Shown here piece after piece: positions 20,652-33,133 of a stretch of DNA of 64,000 bases. The position numbers and the translations under genes were made by a program. The stretch is from Takakia lepidozioides (lineage: Eukaryota > Streptophyta > Takakiopsida > Takakiales > Takakiaceae): positions 63,223,053 to 63,287,052 of the forward strand of contig CM060732.1 of NCBI GenBank assembly GCA_030704615.1, in the 5' to 3' direction. How positions within the stretch are numbered: the stretch's first letter is position 1; every line of letters starts with the position of its first letter. Under the pieces are notes generated by a model. That model ran no database searches, was not told the origin of the DNA, and saw nothing but the letters and a program-made list of their open reading frames with translations.

Positions 20652-23620
20652 TTAAAATGTGAAGAAAAGCCAAGTTTGATGAGAGAAAATGATCCCTCCT
20701 TGAGCAAAATCACCTGCAATTTCCACCAAGTGGGAACTCTCAAAAGTCGAAACCGGCGGAACCCAAGCTGACACATTCTTGTCACTAGCGCCTGTCCGCC
20801 AGCAGATTTAATCGCATCATGGATCGAACAGTACATTGCATGGTTGCGGTGTGATTTGAAGCTGGTGAGTACAGGCAAGCTACCTAACCATATGTACAGG
20901 GCTAGCCCGTATGCATTTTCGTGAGATACAAAAAGAGACGATGTTCACATTCTGGATAAGTTTTCACAAGCTGGCATGTCTTCAGAGCCAATGTGAAGTT
21001 CTCCTTGTGCAGCTACTCCATTTTATCTCTCCCTCCAGGTGCTGCTTGGCTTTTTAGTACTCTGGCGCATTATGATCACCTTGTTGTTCCACACAGATAT
21101 AATTGCTATCCGACCTTTCAATTTGTACCCAGGACTGATTGTGGTATCCAATATAATCTTTACTCGCCTACGTTTGAATGAGGGACTCTCCACAGTGACT
21201 GGCAGTGCAATCATAACCGCGACCTGTATGTTGGGGCTCTGCCTCGAGGGCTCTGCAAGTATCAGTGCTACAATCAACGTCATTCTTGCTGGCCAGTATG
21301 ATGTTACTAGTGCCAACACATACACAACATTCCTTACACTTACATTCACGAGAGTCCTTTCCCTTCAACCGTGATGGATGTCTTTCCTCCTCTTATCTGG
21401 GCACTATCGTCAGTTTTCAACATGATCAGTGGAACCCAACTCTGAGGACTGTGCCCTTGCATTTGAAAAACCCAAGATGTTGTGGCTCTGCTAAACTGGT
21501 ACCTAGAAAGATCTGATCTCAATTAAGGTCAACATTGTAATTTGTGATCACAACTAATCCGATCCTCGTTCGGTGTGAGCCATGGATTTAGATGTGGGTG
21601 ACACATCACACCTCCTATGACGGCAGAGGTGGGAACGATAGCCACAAGCGCCCATGCAGGTCCAGGTCTTTTTTCGCAGGTATCCCATTTGGGTACATAA
21701 CTTTAAGACCAGGAGACTTGGGGCAAACAGCTTGCTGGCGAAGAACATGTCACGAACCCGACACTTTCAACGGATATATGCACATAGACAACTCAGACCA
21801 CCGAGTATTGCAAGAGGCAGCATGCTGTTGGTTTGCCCAGAACGTTTAATTCTGAATTAGGAGACAGTACCTGGGACACTAAAGGACCGTGTCACAGCTA
21901 TGCTCACGATAATGGTGTGAAGTCGCCCGTGAAGCATACGAAGTATGTACATGAGTAAGTTGATCACTTCAGTAATGTGTGGCAGCCGCTCAGGTCGATC
22001 TACTTAGACGTCCACGCCTGGGTCGATGGCAAATAACATTATAAACTTACTGTAGACTGAGAGTTGACTTAATTGCAACGTTTAACAGAATTTTTTCACG
22101 TGTCGGTTGGACTGTGCACCTACGCTAAGGGCCCACATCAATGGTTTCATGGAGTTTGATGTCCAGCAGGTTAGCTGTCTTGCTCATGACCCGGGCCTTG
22201 GTCTTCCATCAGCATGCCCAGGAGCACGCCCGTGAGATGGGTCTGCATGAGCTACCTTTGATATTCATTGCAAGTGGTTTACCCTCGGTTTACCTTACAC
22301 CTTCCCGACTACTGCCAGATCATTTTTCCTATAGTCTACTAGTTGAAGCCTAATGAATGCACTGGCCGGTCTGCATTGGATTTTAAGGAACTACATGTGA
22401 TCATACCAAGTGGTTCTCTCCCTTTCCTGAGCTATATTTCATTTCCTCCTTACACTTGAGGGCTGATTTGAGCCAGCAACGACATATCGTCGGACGATTC
22501 ATATTGATGGTCTACTCATTCAGTTCTACTAAACTTAAAGTGAGTCTCTATATCATATATATGCTGGTGACTCTGCAATTATATTCAGATATTTAACTCA
22601 CGTTTCCTGTGAATGAAACTGACAGTGATACACAGGCACCGACTTCAGTATAATTTAGTGACATAGCCCAGACCGCGCCACATATTAGAAAATCATATCG
22701 GAAACACACTTGAGATATCAGCATAGTTTATAAGACACAACTTTATGTATATTGTAACGGATCGATCTCCACATGCAACTTACTTATACCAGGTACATCC
22801 AAAGATGTGAAAATTGATTCAAGTCATCTCATAACTTAGAAAACACTTCAAATCGCAGGGTTCGATGATCGTTCTAAGTTTGAGAGCATAAAGCTCTTCG
22901 AAAGTTGAACATTCATCTCCCTGTATTTTTATTCTTGAAGTAGGTCCATTTTCTGATTTACGGGACCCGAACTCCTCAGAGCGCTGGCTGAAATCAACTT
23001 GTGCTGTCTGTGCCTGCACCTGGAACCACAGGTGCCTGCTGCACGGGCAGACAGCCAAGGTCAGCACATTATTCCTGGAAGCACCGTGCGCAGCAGCGAA
23101 CCACCCTGCGAGAAGGAAACAGTCCTGTCAAATTCTGAAAAGGTCGGTAATGCGCCCTACAAGAAACAACAGGCTCTAGAGAAAACACAGTTGAAAGGTC
23201 TCATTCAAGCAGGAAAACCCTTCCCACAGCATTATCTAGTTTTCCAATGAGCAACACTACCAAAGCCCTTAAAATAGAAGAATATACAGTTTGCCAATGA
23301 GCAGCAGTTTCCCGGTCGAGGATGCAAAAACTAGATAACATACAGGAAAGCCTCATTCAAGCCGAAAAACACTCCTACAAAACAATGTGATATGCACTAC
23401 TGCAAATCATACCACGTCCAAAGCAAATTTGACGGAAGAAAGATCAGCGAGCACAAGTCCTATCCAGAATTTCAGCCTAGAGAAATGGAATCCTGGAAGT
23501 CTAGCTGGCATTATCTAATCTTAAGCTGGAAACGACCATCCCATAGTCAGGCTAACCCTCACATGAAATTTGAACAGCACAGCAACTTCAAAGACGGCGT
23601 ATACCTTTATCAGAGCTGTC
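20652..23620. other. no gene recognised
   Basis: Nearly 3 kb without a supportable gene. Short frames exist in all phases (for example a minus-strand frame at 22819-23067), but none has a motif and splice pattern I trust. Confidence 0.4.
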
Positions 23621-24070
23621 TTAGGGGGTGGGTCTCCACGGAGAAGGGACCTGGTGGCCTTTGTGGTGCTCATAACCATCATGGTGATCACGACCCTCGT
23701 GGTGCTTAGGCGATTCATGGTCGTGCTCATGACCCTCGTGGTGCTTAGGCGATTCATGGTCGTGCTCATGACCCTCGTGGTGCTTAGGCGATTCATGGCC
23801 GTGCTCATGACCCTCGTGATGCTGATCATGATGACTCTCGTGGTGCTTAGGCCATCCATGGTCCTCATGGCCTTCGTGGTGCTTGTAGGGAGCTCCCCTA
23901 TGATGACTTTTGTGGTGCTCCCGATACCACAGAGCAGCGCCGTCAGTGTCCTTCTTGTCCACCATATTGGTCTCATCCGCCTCACCCACCTCAGCTCCAG
24001 CATGAGCTACAGACACCATGACGAGGCCCAGGACCAAGACCCAGAAGATCACAAGCTTCAGAGCCTTCAT
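23621..24070 (-). CDS. secreted histidine-rich repeat protein
   Basis: 149 aa from ATG 24070. Seen: a classic signal peptide (MKALKLVIFWVLVLGLVMVS followed by VAHAG, likely cleaved after AHA), a short acidic linker, then a His/Glu/Gly-rich region to the C-terminus. Its core is three tandem 13-residue units of the form HHEGHEHDHESPK, encoded by 39-bp repeats (about 23690-23815 on the plus strand). Inference: an apoplastic or vacuolar protein whose histidines could bind Zn, Cu or Ni; proteins of this composition are known in plants but the family has no single defined function. A longer frame starts upstream at 24184, but that extension lacks a signal peptide at its start and overlaps the predicted 5' UTR. 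A TATA box lies about 120 bp upstream of the ATG. Confidence 0.8.
   Translation of the reverse strand: MKALKLVIFWVLVLGLVMVSVAHAGAEVGEADETNMVDKKDTDGAALWYREHHKSHHRGAPYKHHEGHEDHGWPKHHESHHDQHHEGHEHGHESPKHHEGHEHDHESPKHHEGHEHDHESPKHHEGRDHHDGYEHHKGHQVPSPWRPTP
23690..23815 (-). repeat. 39-bp tandem repeats in the His-rich gene
   Basis: Three near-identical units on the plus strand share TGGTGCTTAGGCGATTCATG, encoding the HHEGHE(H)DHESPK units. They differ by one or two bases, a sign of recent slippage or unequal exchange. Confidence 0.85.
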
Positions 24071-24190
24071 CTTCACCGCAACGATGCACAAATCAAACCC
24101 GCAAGCTTGCAAAACAAGCAGACCCCAAGCAGAGGAGAGCGAGAGAGAGAGAGAAGCTGCTGACCCTGAAAAGCTGGCGAGCACCGATCG

Positions 24191-24198
24191 TTTATATA
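24191..24198 (-). promoter_or_regulatory. TATA box of the His-rich gene
   Basis: TATATAAA on the minus strand, about 120 bp upstream of the ATG at 24070, a sensible distance given an 80-90 nt 5' UTR. Confidence 0.6.
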
Positions 24199-24278
24199 CA
24201 TATGCGGCAACGGGAAATCACATCCGTCTGATAGATGAATGTTTGATTATCGTCTAAGAAAAAGGGATGTAGTCGCGC

Positions 24279-24323
24279 TGACGTCGCCATCGCTTAGCTT
24301 CTGACAGCTTCCGGGTACGTGAC
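24279..24323. promoter_or_regulatory. ACGT-core elements upstream of the His-rich gene
   Basis: TGACGTC at 24279-24285 and TACGTGAC at 24316-24323 lie 80-130 bp upstream of the TATA box. ACGT cores are the known sites of plant bZIP factors (TGA/ABF types), so hormone or stress control is plausible but inferred. Confidence 0.4.
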
Positions 24324-24329
24324 GGCGTC

Positions 24330-26220
24330 CCGTTCCGTCAGTGATGTCAGGGGTTCTGACATCCACGGCCGTCATTGACTGCCGTGACCGTCCGTCTGTT
24401 GCCACACAACCATTTCCTTAATTTCTTTGTAAATGAAGCCCAGATATCCGGGATCTGGGATTATTATTATTATTATTTTAATAATAAAAAGGCCACTTTT
24501 TAACTTTATTAAAAGAGGATTTATTTTAAAAAAAACATAAAATATTGCTGTAGAGAGCGGGTTCAATGGATGTAATTTGTCCTGTTTCTGATATTTGTAA
24601 CTAACTAGTGTAAGTGATGAGTCTCGTCACACTAAACACATCCAAACACATCATCTCTCTTGCATCTCTCTCGTGGGACAGTACAGGATTGGATGGAAAC
24701 TGTGGGACGATCTAGTCCCGCTACTGATATCCTACCGTATTCGTCCTATTGATTCTTCCAGTACCCGACCATCGCTCAACATAAACGTGCCACACCAATG
24801 AATGAATGAAATGTGTTGAACGAGCCGCCCAAGTTCCAACTCTGTGTAGTTTTATCCTTTGAAACTGAAACATGGGGAAAAATATATAGGTATCTGGGAG
24901 CAACCGTAGCTCACAGTTTAGGTCCATATAAGGGGGAAATATAAATACCCTTTCATTTTGAGCCATGGAGGCATACAAAGGTCTGAAGGTCAGGCCCAAA
25001 TGTCATGAAATCATGCCACACATCGAGGTAGCTAGATTTACTGTTCTCTGGTTTTTTCTCACAAGGTTGTCTGCTGGCCGTTTATATGGTGACTCTTTGT
25101 TGTCTTCAGCGACCCATCGTGGTCACCCTCTGAAGTTCCGGCACTTGCCTCATGGCTCTGTCGAGGTTATTTTTCCCGCGAACTCTTAATTTGATGAACA
25201 GGGCCTTCGTCCCCAATTTTTCAACAAAAAACGTAACATGATTTAGTTGCATAGGTGATAGGCACATCACACTATGGACTAGCAGGTCCTTCCATTATCT
25301 TTTACGCAATTGTAGTAGAAATTTGGTTTCTTTTCTTTGTAGTTTTATTAGCGGGGTTAAATTAGGGTGAAACCCTGCCTATAGCCAGCCTGGCAGGTTG
25401 TTCGTGGGGCCACGTTGGCTATAAGCAGGTTAGGGGCAGGGTTCTGCTTGTAAAGGGACCTAGTGACACATGGCAGCAGTGGACGGGCTAAAATCAAAAT
25501 TCTACTACGCTGTTGAACCGGCAGGAGGTCGCGGGGCAGACACTGAGAGGATACTTTATTAGTGCCGGGTGGCCCGCTGCGCCACGTCCTCTACGCCATG
25601 CTGGCGCACAAGCCATCCTGCGGACCGCCCTCCTCGCCATGGACACTATGGCCTATGGTGGGGACCCGTAAGCATATGGCTCACTTTTGAAAGATATACA
25701 GCTATTACCATTCGAGGAGGCCACACAAAATTCAGAAGGCCGCCTAGTCACCGCCGCTCGGTTCCAGGCGGAACCCGCTCTCTCCTGCCGATGTCACTAC
25801 ACATATTCCCTTCGATACTAAAAAGTGCGATTCTCTAAAAAATTAGGCTAAATTACATAATTTAGTTTTTTTTAAATATATAAAAGGAGGGACGGTGGCC
25901 TCGACTAACTTTATAGCAGGTGGACTTAAGAAAATCCAAAGAGTACAAAGATTATTTGGTGGAAAAAAAAAACCACAAGGGAGGCCGTAGAGGCTTAGTG
26001 TGGGAAAACTACCCCCTCACCAGAAGACAGAAAACAAGCTAAAACTAATTAGAGGGAAACTTCCTTGATACAGATGATCCAATAAGGTAGTTGCAGATAA
26101 GAAGAACGGCGGAAAAAGGAGAAAGATGTTGAGAAGGAGAAAGGGAGTCCTTGAGCTAAACCTATCTGGGATGGATTCTATAAACTCACAAGGGCTGGCG
26201 AGAACCTGCCATACAAGAGA
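24330..26220. other. no gene recognised
   Basis: Includes an ATT microsatellite near 24.46 kb and a short imperfect inverted repeat at about 25.37-25.46 kb (CCTATAGCCA against TGGCTATAAGCAGG). I see no gene I can support. Confidence 0.4.
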
Positions 26221-26221
26221 A

Positions 26222-26780
26222 CTATCGAACACAAGAAACTAAGTTGTATCGGAACTTGAGTTGCATTTTGAATTTCTGATCCCTAGATCTTTTGTGATGC
26301 CAATTAAAGTCACATTCCTCTCTCTTCATGGGGGATTTCCCATTGCACGGGGAGGGTGTCCCTCCATTGTACATGTGAGTTGGAAATGCGGGTGCAAAGC
26401 AAGCCGCTCTTGCCCCAGGAGATATCGAATTCTTTGAGCATTTGACCCTTGCGTTGATCTGAAGCTCGGGGAAGAGTTGCACATACAGAAAACCAGGCCC
26501 CTTTCCCCTTAGTCATCAGATCAAGAAAGATGTTGAATAGCACAGATCTGATGTTGGGGGGTCTACCCTCGTGAACACAAGAGCATTTGGCTTTCCAGAG
26601 GTTCCACAAGGTGTGTGCCATTAGACAAGCCCACAATGGGCATTTTATGAAGGCAATATCGTCCATATAATTCAACAAGGGGAGGGTGGGAGCAGGAGAG
26701 GTGGGCAGTCTTTGCCAGTTCAAGTACATCTGCAAAAACTCTTGTCCAAACACTTCTAGGACCCTAACAATTAAACAATC
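26222..26780 (-). mobile_element. LINE 3' fragment
   Basis: Minus-strand frame (26753-26310) with HTLWNLWKAKCSCVHEGRPP, SVLFNIFLDLMTKGKGAW and VQWRDTLPVQWEIPHEE. The WxLWKA(R/K)C block and the PLQW/PVQW block match, in order, the C-terminal part of the LINE fragment at 10.9-11.3 kb. No RT core is present. A truncated, inactive copy. Confidence 0.6.
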
Positions 26781-27823
26781 AATGCTCCACGATCCAGGCT
26801 AGAAACACTATTTTAACTAATTCTGGACTTTTGTTTGGTCCAGAAATAATATAAGATATATGAATAAATATAATCTATAATAGAAATAAAGAGATATATC
26901 TATAATTATTTGGCTATTTGTGCACTATATAACAACGAATTATATAATCCTCCACACATTCTACGCAAAAATACAAGTATGTATTGTGGTCTTAGAGGAA
27001 CATCCACTGCCAAATTGACGTTCATTAAAAGGAATGGGAGGATGCAATGAATCAAACAATGATGAAAGCTCCGATATCGAAAATGACATATACAAACAAA
27101 CGTGGAACAATGGCAGAACCAAATATGAAACAATGATGGCATGTGATGAAGATGACAACATGGAAAAACGAGTCTGTTGGGACCTGATTATGAAACATTC
27201 ATATTTTACTTGAGATCGTATCATTCAAGGCGATGGACCAACAGAAAAATGAACGTCAATTGTTCATCCGTTCATGGACTTAATGCCATACAAGCCATAG
27301 AATCGTTACGGCTTATACTAACTCATCAATAATACTGAGCCTCCTCCCAAACGGCTCGCAGTAAGGCATGTGTCCGAAGACGCCTCCGGTTACCACAACC
27401 GCTTGCAACGGTCTCCGCACCAGAGGAAACGGAGATATTTTCAGGAAGGTGAAACCGGCTGACATTGTCATTTGAAATGTTACTACCAACTCTAATTGAT
27501 GCCCTTGAAGCCTCCCGGCACGCCCGCCATTCTTCCCAATCACGCAGTTCTTGTTCCTCTTTTAGAATTCGTTCCTTGAATGTAACTGGGGACACGCAGT
27601 TGAATGACAAATGTTAGGCCCAAAGTGGAAGTTTTGCATAATGAGGATTTGTTGAGATAAGAATGCAAATGCAAATGCAAATGCAAAAGAATTGGAAAAT
27701 CAAATTCTGAACAAACAACAGAACAGTGAGATCCACGTGCCTACCAAGGTAATCAGGTTCCTTTTGTTGTGGGATCCAAACATGAGGATCAAGATATCTT
27801 CCATACTAGGCCCAGCAGGCATG
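26781..27823. other. AT-rich flank, left of hAT insertion
   Basis: Before the hAT insertion this DNA directly followed the FCP1-like exon on the minus strand, so it may contain that gene's 3' UTR. A minus-strand exon-like frame at about 27580-27330 (ERILKEEQELRDWEEWRACR) is open but unassigned. An ATGCAA microsatellite (about four units) sits at 27664-27690. Confidence 0.35.
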
Positions 27824-27831
27824 GTCTCGAC
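27824..27831. repeat. hAT target-site duplication, left
   Basis: GTCTCGAC directly before the element end CAGTGTTGGG; the identical 8 bases follow the other end at 35100-35107. Eight bp is the diagnostic length for hAT elements. Confidence 0.95.
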
Positions 27832-27849
27832 CAGTGTTGGGCGGTTCTT

Positions 27850-28045
27850 GCCTTTGTGAAGGAACCTTCGGTTCCGGTTCCACAAATTTTTGAAGAGACG
27901 GTTCCGGATCCGGATCCGGTTATTTTTTATTAAGGCGGTTCCGGTCCGGTTCAGGTTCTGACTTTTTAACATGGGGGCGGTTCCGGTTACCGGTTAGTTG
28001 CTGGAAAAAAAACACCGGTTCCCGGTTAGGTTCCGGTTCTTTTTT
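27850..28045. repeat. hAT subterminal GGTTCCGG repeats, left
   Basis: About ten copies of GGTTCCGG or variants (GGTTCCGGTTCC, GGATCCGG, ACCGGTT) cluster within 220 bp of the element end. Confidence 0.85.
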
Positions 28046-28535
28046 AAAAATATGTTAAATTCTTTTAATTTTTTATTCTTCTGGAAAATTAGATGAACTG
28101 ATCTGATTGGTCATACTGAGAATTTTCAACTAAAACCAGGGAATTTATTAGTAAAACAGAAGTAAATAAACTTATATGTTTTTTGTGATTGTCTTTTATG
28201 GTATATATAACTAGTTATATACGCATGGTCTCCATTAAAAACGGAAAACCAGAGATTTTATAAGTTGTCGTATGGTGTAGCAAAGAACAACTAAAACAAA
28301 CTAACTACATAAGGATCTTAATTCAAAATACAAAACAAATTAAACATGTGTAATTCTATGGTTACCTTTTATGGTGCAGCAAAAGCACAACTAAAAAAAA
28401 CTACATAAATTTGTGTTTTTTGGATGATGCTTTGTCAATATAGCATACAACAAACTAAGTACACGGGATGTCACTGAAATTTTCAATAAAAATGACAAAT
28501 AAACAAACTCCAATCAAAGGAGTATAGTGTAATAA

Positions 28536-30847
28536 TCAGTCTACCTCAAAGAGGTTTGCCTCTGCAATCAAGTCCTCATTCTCATCTAAGAGGACTTCTT
28601 CCCTATCCAAAAACTCTTTCATGGAAGTACTAAAGCAACCAACTATAGCATCATTTGGCCAATTCTTGACTACACTCACAAGCATATCAAGGTTTTCAAT
28701 ATTTAACCTGCACCGTCTCAAGTTTGTTACTAAAAACCCTCTCAGCTTCAATCTGAGATCCAACTATGCCCAAAATTAGCCGTGCCAAAAATCCCACATA
28801 CGGAAAGAGAGACTCGTGTTCTTTCCACCATTTCAAAGGAGCCACGCACTCACCCTCATTTATCTTCGTCCTTCTGAAATGTGATAGTTGTTCTCTCACC
28901 ACTGTCAATGTCATGTCTTCATTGTGGTCATGCACACCAAATAAGGACATCTCGTCCATTGTGGAAGTGGGCTGTGATTGGGCCGGAGTATCCGGATATA
29001 AGACCTTGAAACACTTTACCAAAAGAGGCTCTAACACCATACTATCATATTGGGACACAATATGCAAAGCACGCTCTTTGCCCACATATTGTGATACCAA
29101 TGACAACCCCTTGTAACGTGGGTCAAGCATAAGCGCGAGCATATTGTGAGCTTTGCGCGACTGAAACCCTTCCAAAAAAGAAAGAAATGGTTCCAAGACA
29201 TATACCACCTCTCGAGCCATCCGCCATTCCAACAATGTCAACTCTGTTGAGAAATCCCCCATGCAATGATCCACAGTTGCAGCCCCCCCAGCACTACTTC
29301 CTCGCATGCGAATTGTTGTGGCAATGGCTGCATTAAGAGCATCGGACAACAACCAAAATCCCCCAGATTGATTCATAATGCACTCATGAACCACAGGCCC
29401 TAGAACTGTAGAAATTGATTGGGCAATGGCCCACACTTGTGGACTTGGTATGCGAGACTGCAGTGCCAATGAGGTTTGCCTAGAGTAACAAGTGATTATG
29501 GCTTGCCTAAACTCCAAAGTCTCTTGGAAGAGGATCACCTTGGAAGCAAACCGTGTCTTCACCGGAGTCTTCAGTTTGCGGGGATGAATGCCGCTATCCA
29601 CACATGCCTTTGCCCATTCTTGTCTCCCTTTGCCACTTTTTTTGGTCCAAGTAATGGTTTTTTGCAACTCTAATTGGGCATTTTTTATAGAAACCGATCT
29701 CATATCTACGCATATTTTTGCATCATTTGTTGCATATTGGCAACACTTGGACATTGCATGCCCAAAACAGCTACCCACAAATGGAGAATCCAACCCCAAA
29801 CACGCACATGAGACCACTGAATTCAAATCATTGGTCAAAGTGGCCAAGTTACCTCCCTCATCTTTGACGTAAGCAATAATGCGAGTATTGAGGCCATACT
29901 TCACAAGAAGATTGTTGACTTGATGTGCCATGGCAGCCCCAGATGTGTCAGGTGTCTCAAACATGCCAAGAGTCACATGACATTGCTCCCATTGTTCATT
30001 AATAAAGTGCGCTATGATGACAAAAGTGTCAGTTCCCCCTCTTGACATCCACAAATCAAAACTCACGGAGCAAGTAGCACAACTCTGAAGAGATGGGGAC
30101 ATATAGCGCTCTTTCGTCTTCTCTGCCAAGATTGGAATGGCCTCATTCACAAATGTCCGTCGAGAAGGGAAAACAATCCGAGGATTTTGCCTCAACACCA
30201 TCCTTCTTAGCCAAGGGGATTCTACCAAAGACAGTGGAACCAACTCCTTTGCAATGAATAAGACTAAATCCTCATTGAACTGCTTATGGAGTGGAGCTCC
30301 TAAAAAAAAAAACTATGTTTCCAGGAGTGGGGCCGGGCCTCTTTTTGGCTGGCCTACGGGCCTTCTCAGGTCCTTCATTTTCCCTCTCAATCCACCTACG
30401 CAAAACAATGTCATGTTCTTGATCCACATGCTTTCGAAGGGCAGAGATACCATTGGTTTTATTATAGGTCACAATGCCCTTCTTGCTTGCAGGAGTGACA
30501 CCAACAGGATGACATAGAACACACCTCATTTGTTGTGGATTTGTTATGTCCACTGGAGCATAGTCTTTTGTTGCATAGAATGCTCATGTCGAAGCAGTAC
30601 GATTGTGGGGCTTCCAAAAATCCCGTTGTTTGTCAAGTACTGGGAGCTGCGCCTCCACATCCAACACCGTGTGTGATGGCGAAACTGTGGAAGATGACAT
30701 TGCAGCCGAGGCTTGATGAGCTGATGTAAACGAGGCTTCATGATGAGCATCCTCCGCAACATGGCACTCCACCAAAGCTCTCTCATTATCAACATTGATG
30801 TCAGGAACAACTTCCCTTTCTAGTTCATCGAAAATATTGGGCTCCAT
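28536..30847 (-). pseudogene. BED-finger hAT transposase, broken
   Basis: Reads from ATG at 30847 (MEPNIFDELEREVVP). A BED-type zinc finger follows: C-V-L-C at about 30511, then the His pair in LRKHVDQEH. The central transposase region (30243 downward) includes FDLWMSRGGTDTF and VKDEGGNLATLTNDLN, and the C-terminal hAT dimerisation motif is PLKWWKEHESLFPYVGFLAR with AERVFS, continuing as NLRRCRLNIENLDMLV. Breaks: an in-frame TGA at 30586-30584 before the finger, a frame change at the poly-T tract near 30301-30311 between the finger and the core, and another frame change right after AERVFS near 28735. An intron could explain the middle break. Mobilises DNA by cut-and-paste when intact; this copy cannot encode a full enzyme. 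Confidence 0.88.
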
Positions 30848-30993
30848 GACATAAAAAGCTTGTGGAACAACTCCTGTGTAAAAACAATGCAAACAAAGAA
30901 TCCAAAAGGCATTTAATAATTGTGCACAACTCATATATTTACAACTAAAAATGTAAACAACTAAAAAAATAAAGCTCAATGAAAGGGAGTTAC

Positions 30994-31420
30994 AAGCGGG
31001 TAATGGTGGCTGGTTGGCAGGTCCCTCCCTACTTTGGGCTCCCTCCCTCTCATGCAGAATCTGCTATAACAGAAGCCAAAGGGGCTATCTCATCAACCCC
31101 CAATTGTATCAAGAATTAAAAAAATTTAAAGAAAGGGAAGATACTTACCAGTGATGATCAATGTGGGCTGGTTGGCGGGCCCCTCTTTGCTTGTGCTCCC
31201 TCCAATGTAAAATCTACCATAGTGGAGCAAGGGCTATCAGCCCCTTGGTATATCATCAAAGAAAACAGGGAAAAAAATAAAAAAATAAAAAAAATGATGA
31301 TCAATGATTACCATGGACCAAGGGGCCTGGTTGCAGGTGGGCCCTCCTTACTCGTCCTCCTTACCTCTTGCACCACATGCCATAGCAGAAAAGGAGGAAG
31401 CTGATTAGCTTCATGGTGAA
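30994..31420. repeat. three diverged direct repeats inside the hAT element
   Basis: Segments starting near 30997, 31153 and 31310 share the order GGCTGGTTGGC, CCCTCC.TAC/TTGC, CTCCCTCC and AT.CYRYYATAG. Each is about 110-150 bp. They lie upstream of the transposase and may be duplicated untranslated exons or regulatory blocks. Confidence 0.5.
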
Positions 31421-31952
31421 CTAAAGCTAAAAACAGTAAAATAACCAAAAGTGGTGGATGCTTACCAACGTCACTAACTCTACTTGCTACAGCATTGATA
31501 TCCACTCGATTGCTTAGATCATTCTCTTTTGAAAAGCCCTCTTCAGTAGCTGAACAGCACTTGGAGACGACTGGATGACTAAATCACTGACAACCAAGAC
31601 CAGGTTGACTTTCAAGTGAAGACAGCCAGAATGCAGTGCCACGTGGAGTAGCCAGAAACTATGAACTAGAGAGCCCCTGAAGGAGAGGATGGAAGAGACG
31701 GGGGGATGGCTGCTCACACACCTCCTCTCGCCAATCAACATTGTTCAAGATTCCCTGACACACAGCGAAAAGATGAACACCCTTGTACAAAACCTGCATA
31801 AGCACCTTATTCAGCTCCACCTGCAGCTATCCTACCATCCCACAATAGAACTTCTTGGAAATGAACAGTGCGGAGACCCCTCTAATTTGGTGCAAATCAA
31901 TTCTGCCAATACAATAACCCACAGAATGGTGAACAAAAGAAAAGGGGGTTAC

Positions 31953-33133
31953 CTCACTCGCTGCAAAACCTGGGTAAATTTCAACCCCAAGTTCCTCTGC
32001 TTTCCCTCCTAGCCACCGCACCAGCTCACTCAAGCTATTCAAAGCATAGCACATGGTTATGGAAGGCTTCAACAAGCATTGCCAAATAGCTGGCTCTCAC
32101 ATAGAATAATACCCCTTGCCTTTGTCTCTGTGGTTAAGCACAAGTGTTTGTTCCAATCGAGGGTTTAGGATTTACCAAGCCTCCTGGGATTTGGTGGCCC
32201 ACTGAATCATGGTGGAAGACTTTAGTATGCTAGTTTCCTGCATGCAACTATCTCTTCCCCGTCTCTCTGTACACTTCAATACCTGTTCTACATAGGAAAG
32301 TAGCAGCATAATTTCCACAAAGTTGAATATGTGGAGAAAACAAAAATATTGCACTCAAGCCGGAGTAGGAGAGTAGAAGTTGACCTAATAACAAAGTTAC
32401 TATTGTTGTTGAAGGGAGATGGGAGTGGCAGTGCACGTTTCTCAAATAACATCCAAACTTGTCTTCCACAACTGGCACACGCAGTGGAGCCTGTGTCAAA
32501 AGATCCAATTGATATCCTTCAACCAATCCTCATCAGCGATAATCTGCTATTATCAAATTATCATGAACGGATGTGTCTCAATTGATTAGCACTCATCAGC
32601 AATCACTCCATTTCCAGCTGAATAACATCATGAACGGAAGACAGTCACTCCCCAAGCCATCTACCTCTCTTACATCATCCAGTTTTCATAAGTATGGACT
32701 GAGGACATACGCCTTGATCCTTCCAATCTGGAAGGAGCTCACTGAGTGCCCGTGTTTCAAACACATTTCCCGAAAGTATGTGTGCACCTGCCACATATAC
32801 AGGAACAGTCAGGCGCCGAGGTTCTGTATAAATCTCTGTTGCACGATGAACAACATTGATCATGGCAATAGACACTAAGGCAAGGAAGCAACCTACTGTC
32901 ATTACGCCCCAACCAACTTGCTATCCATTATGTGCTGCAAAAGTACAAATTGGTCATCCAAAGCTAGCCTGGCTGTCATCCAGATTGTACAACTAAGCAC
33001 CGTACAAGAGAGGGGCAGAGAGCTGACCAACTTCAGCACCCTTCTCAACCACGCACACAGACAGATCAGTGCCCTTCTCTATGCACAGTTGCTTTAGTCT
33101 AATTGCTGCCCCCAAACCGGCCGGGCCTGCACC
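31953..33133 (-). pseudogene. captured ETF-QO (ETFDH) gene fragment, exons plus introns
   Basis: Four exons in transcript order. 33133-33028: [16 protein letters not shown] and [13 protein letters not shown], the dinucleotide-binding start of ETF-QO. 32787-32711: AHILSGNVFETRALSELLPD, joining in phase to restore G-A-H. 32490-32401: APLRVPVVEDKF, then in the next frame KRALPLPSPFNNN. 32034-31953: SLSELVRWLGGKAEELGVEI then YPGFAASE. Known: ETF-QO is a mitochondrial inner-membrane FAD/4Fe-4S enzyme passing electrons from electron-transfer flavoprotein to ubiquinone; these blocks are among its best conserved. Odd: a base is missing in the third exon (TTTGG where F-W needs TTTTGG), the sequence just before the GAGPAG block is disrupted, and the FAD C-terminal half and FeS domain are absent. 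Introns of about 220-370 bp are kept, so capture was at DNA level. It cannot make a functional enzyme. Confidence 0.85.

Noticed and set aside
22819-23067. Minus-strand exon-like frame with TTFEELYALKLRTIIEP-type sequence
   Set aside because: An acceptor is possible, but no partner exon, motif or donor in phase was found, so it stays unsupported.
27664-27690. Octamer-like ATGCAAAT repeats as a regulatory site
   Set aside because: It is a plain ATGCAA microsatellite with no neighbouring promoter feature.
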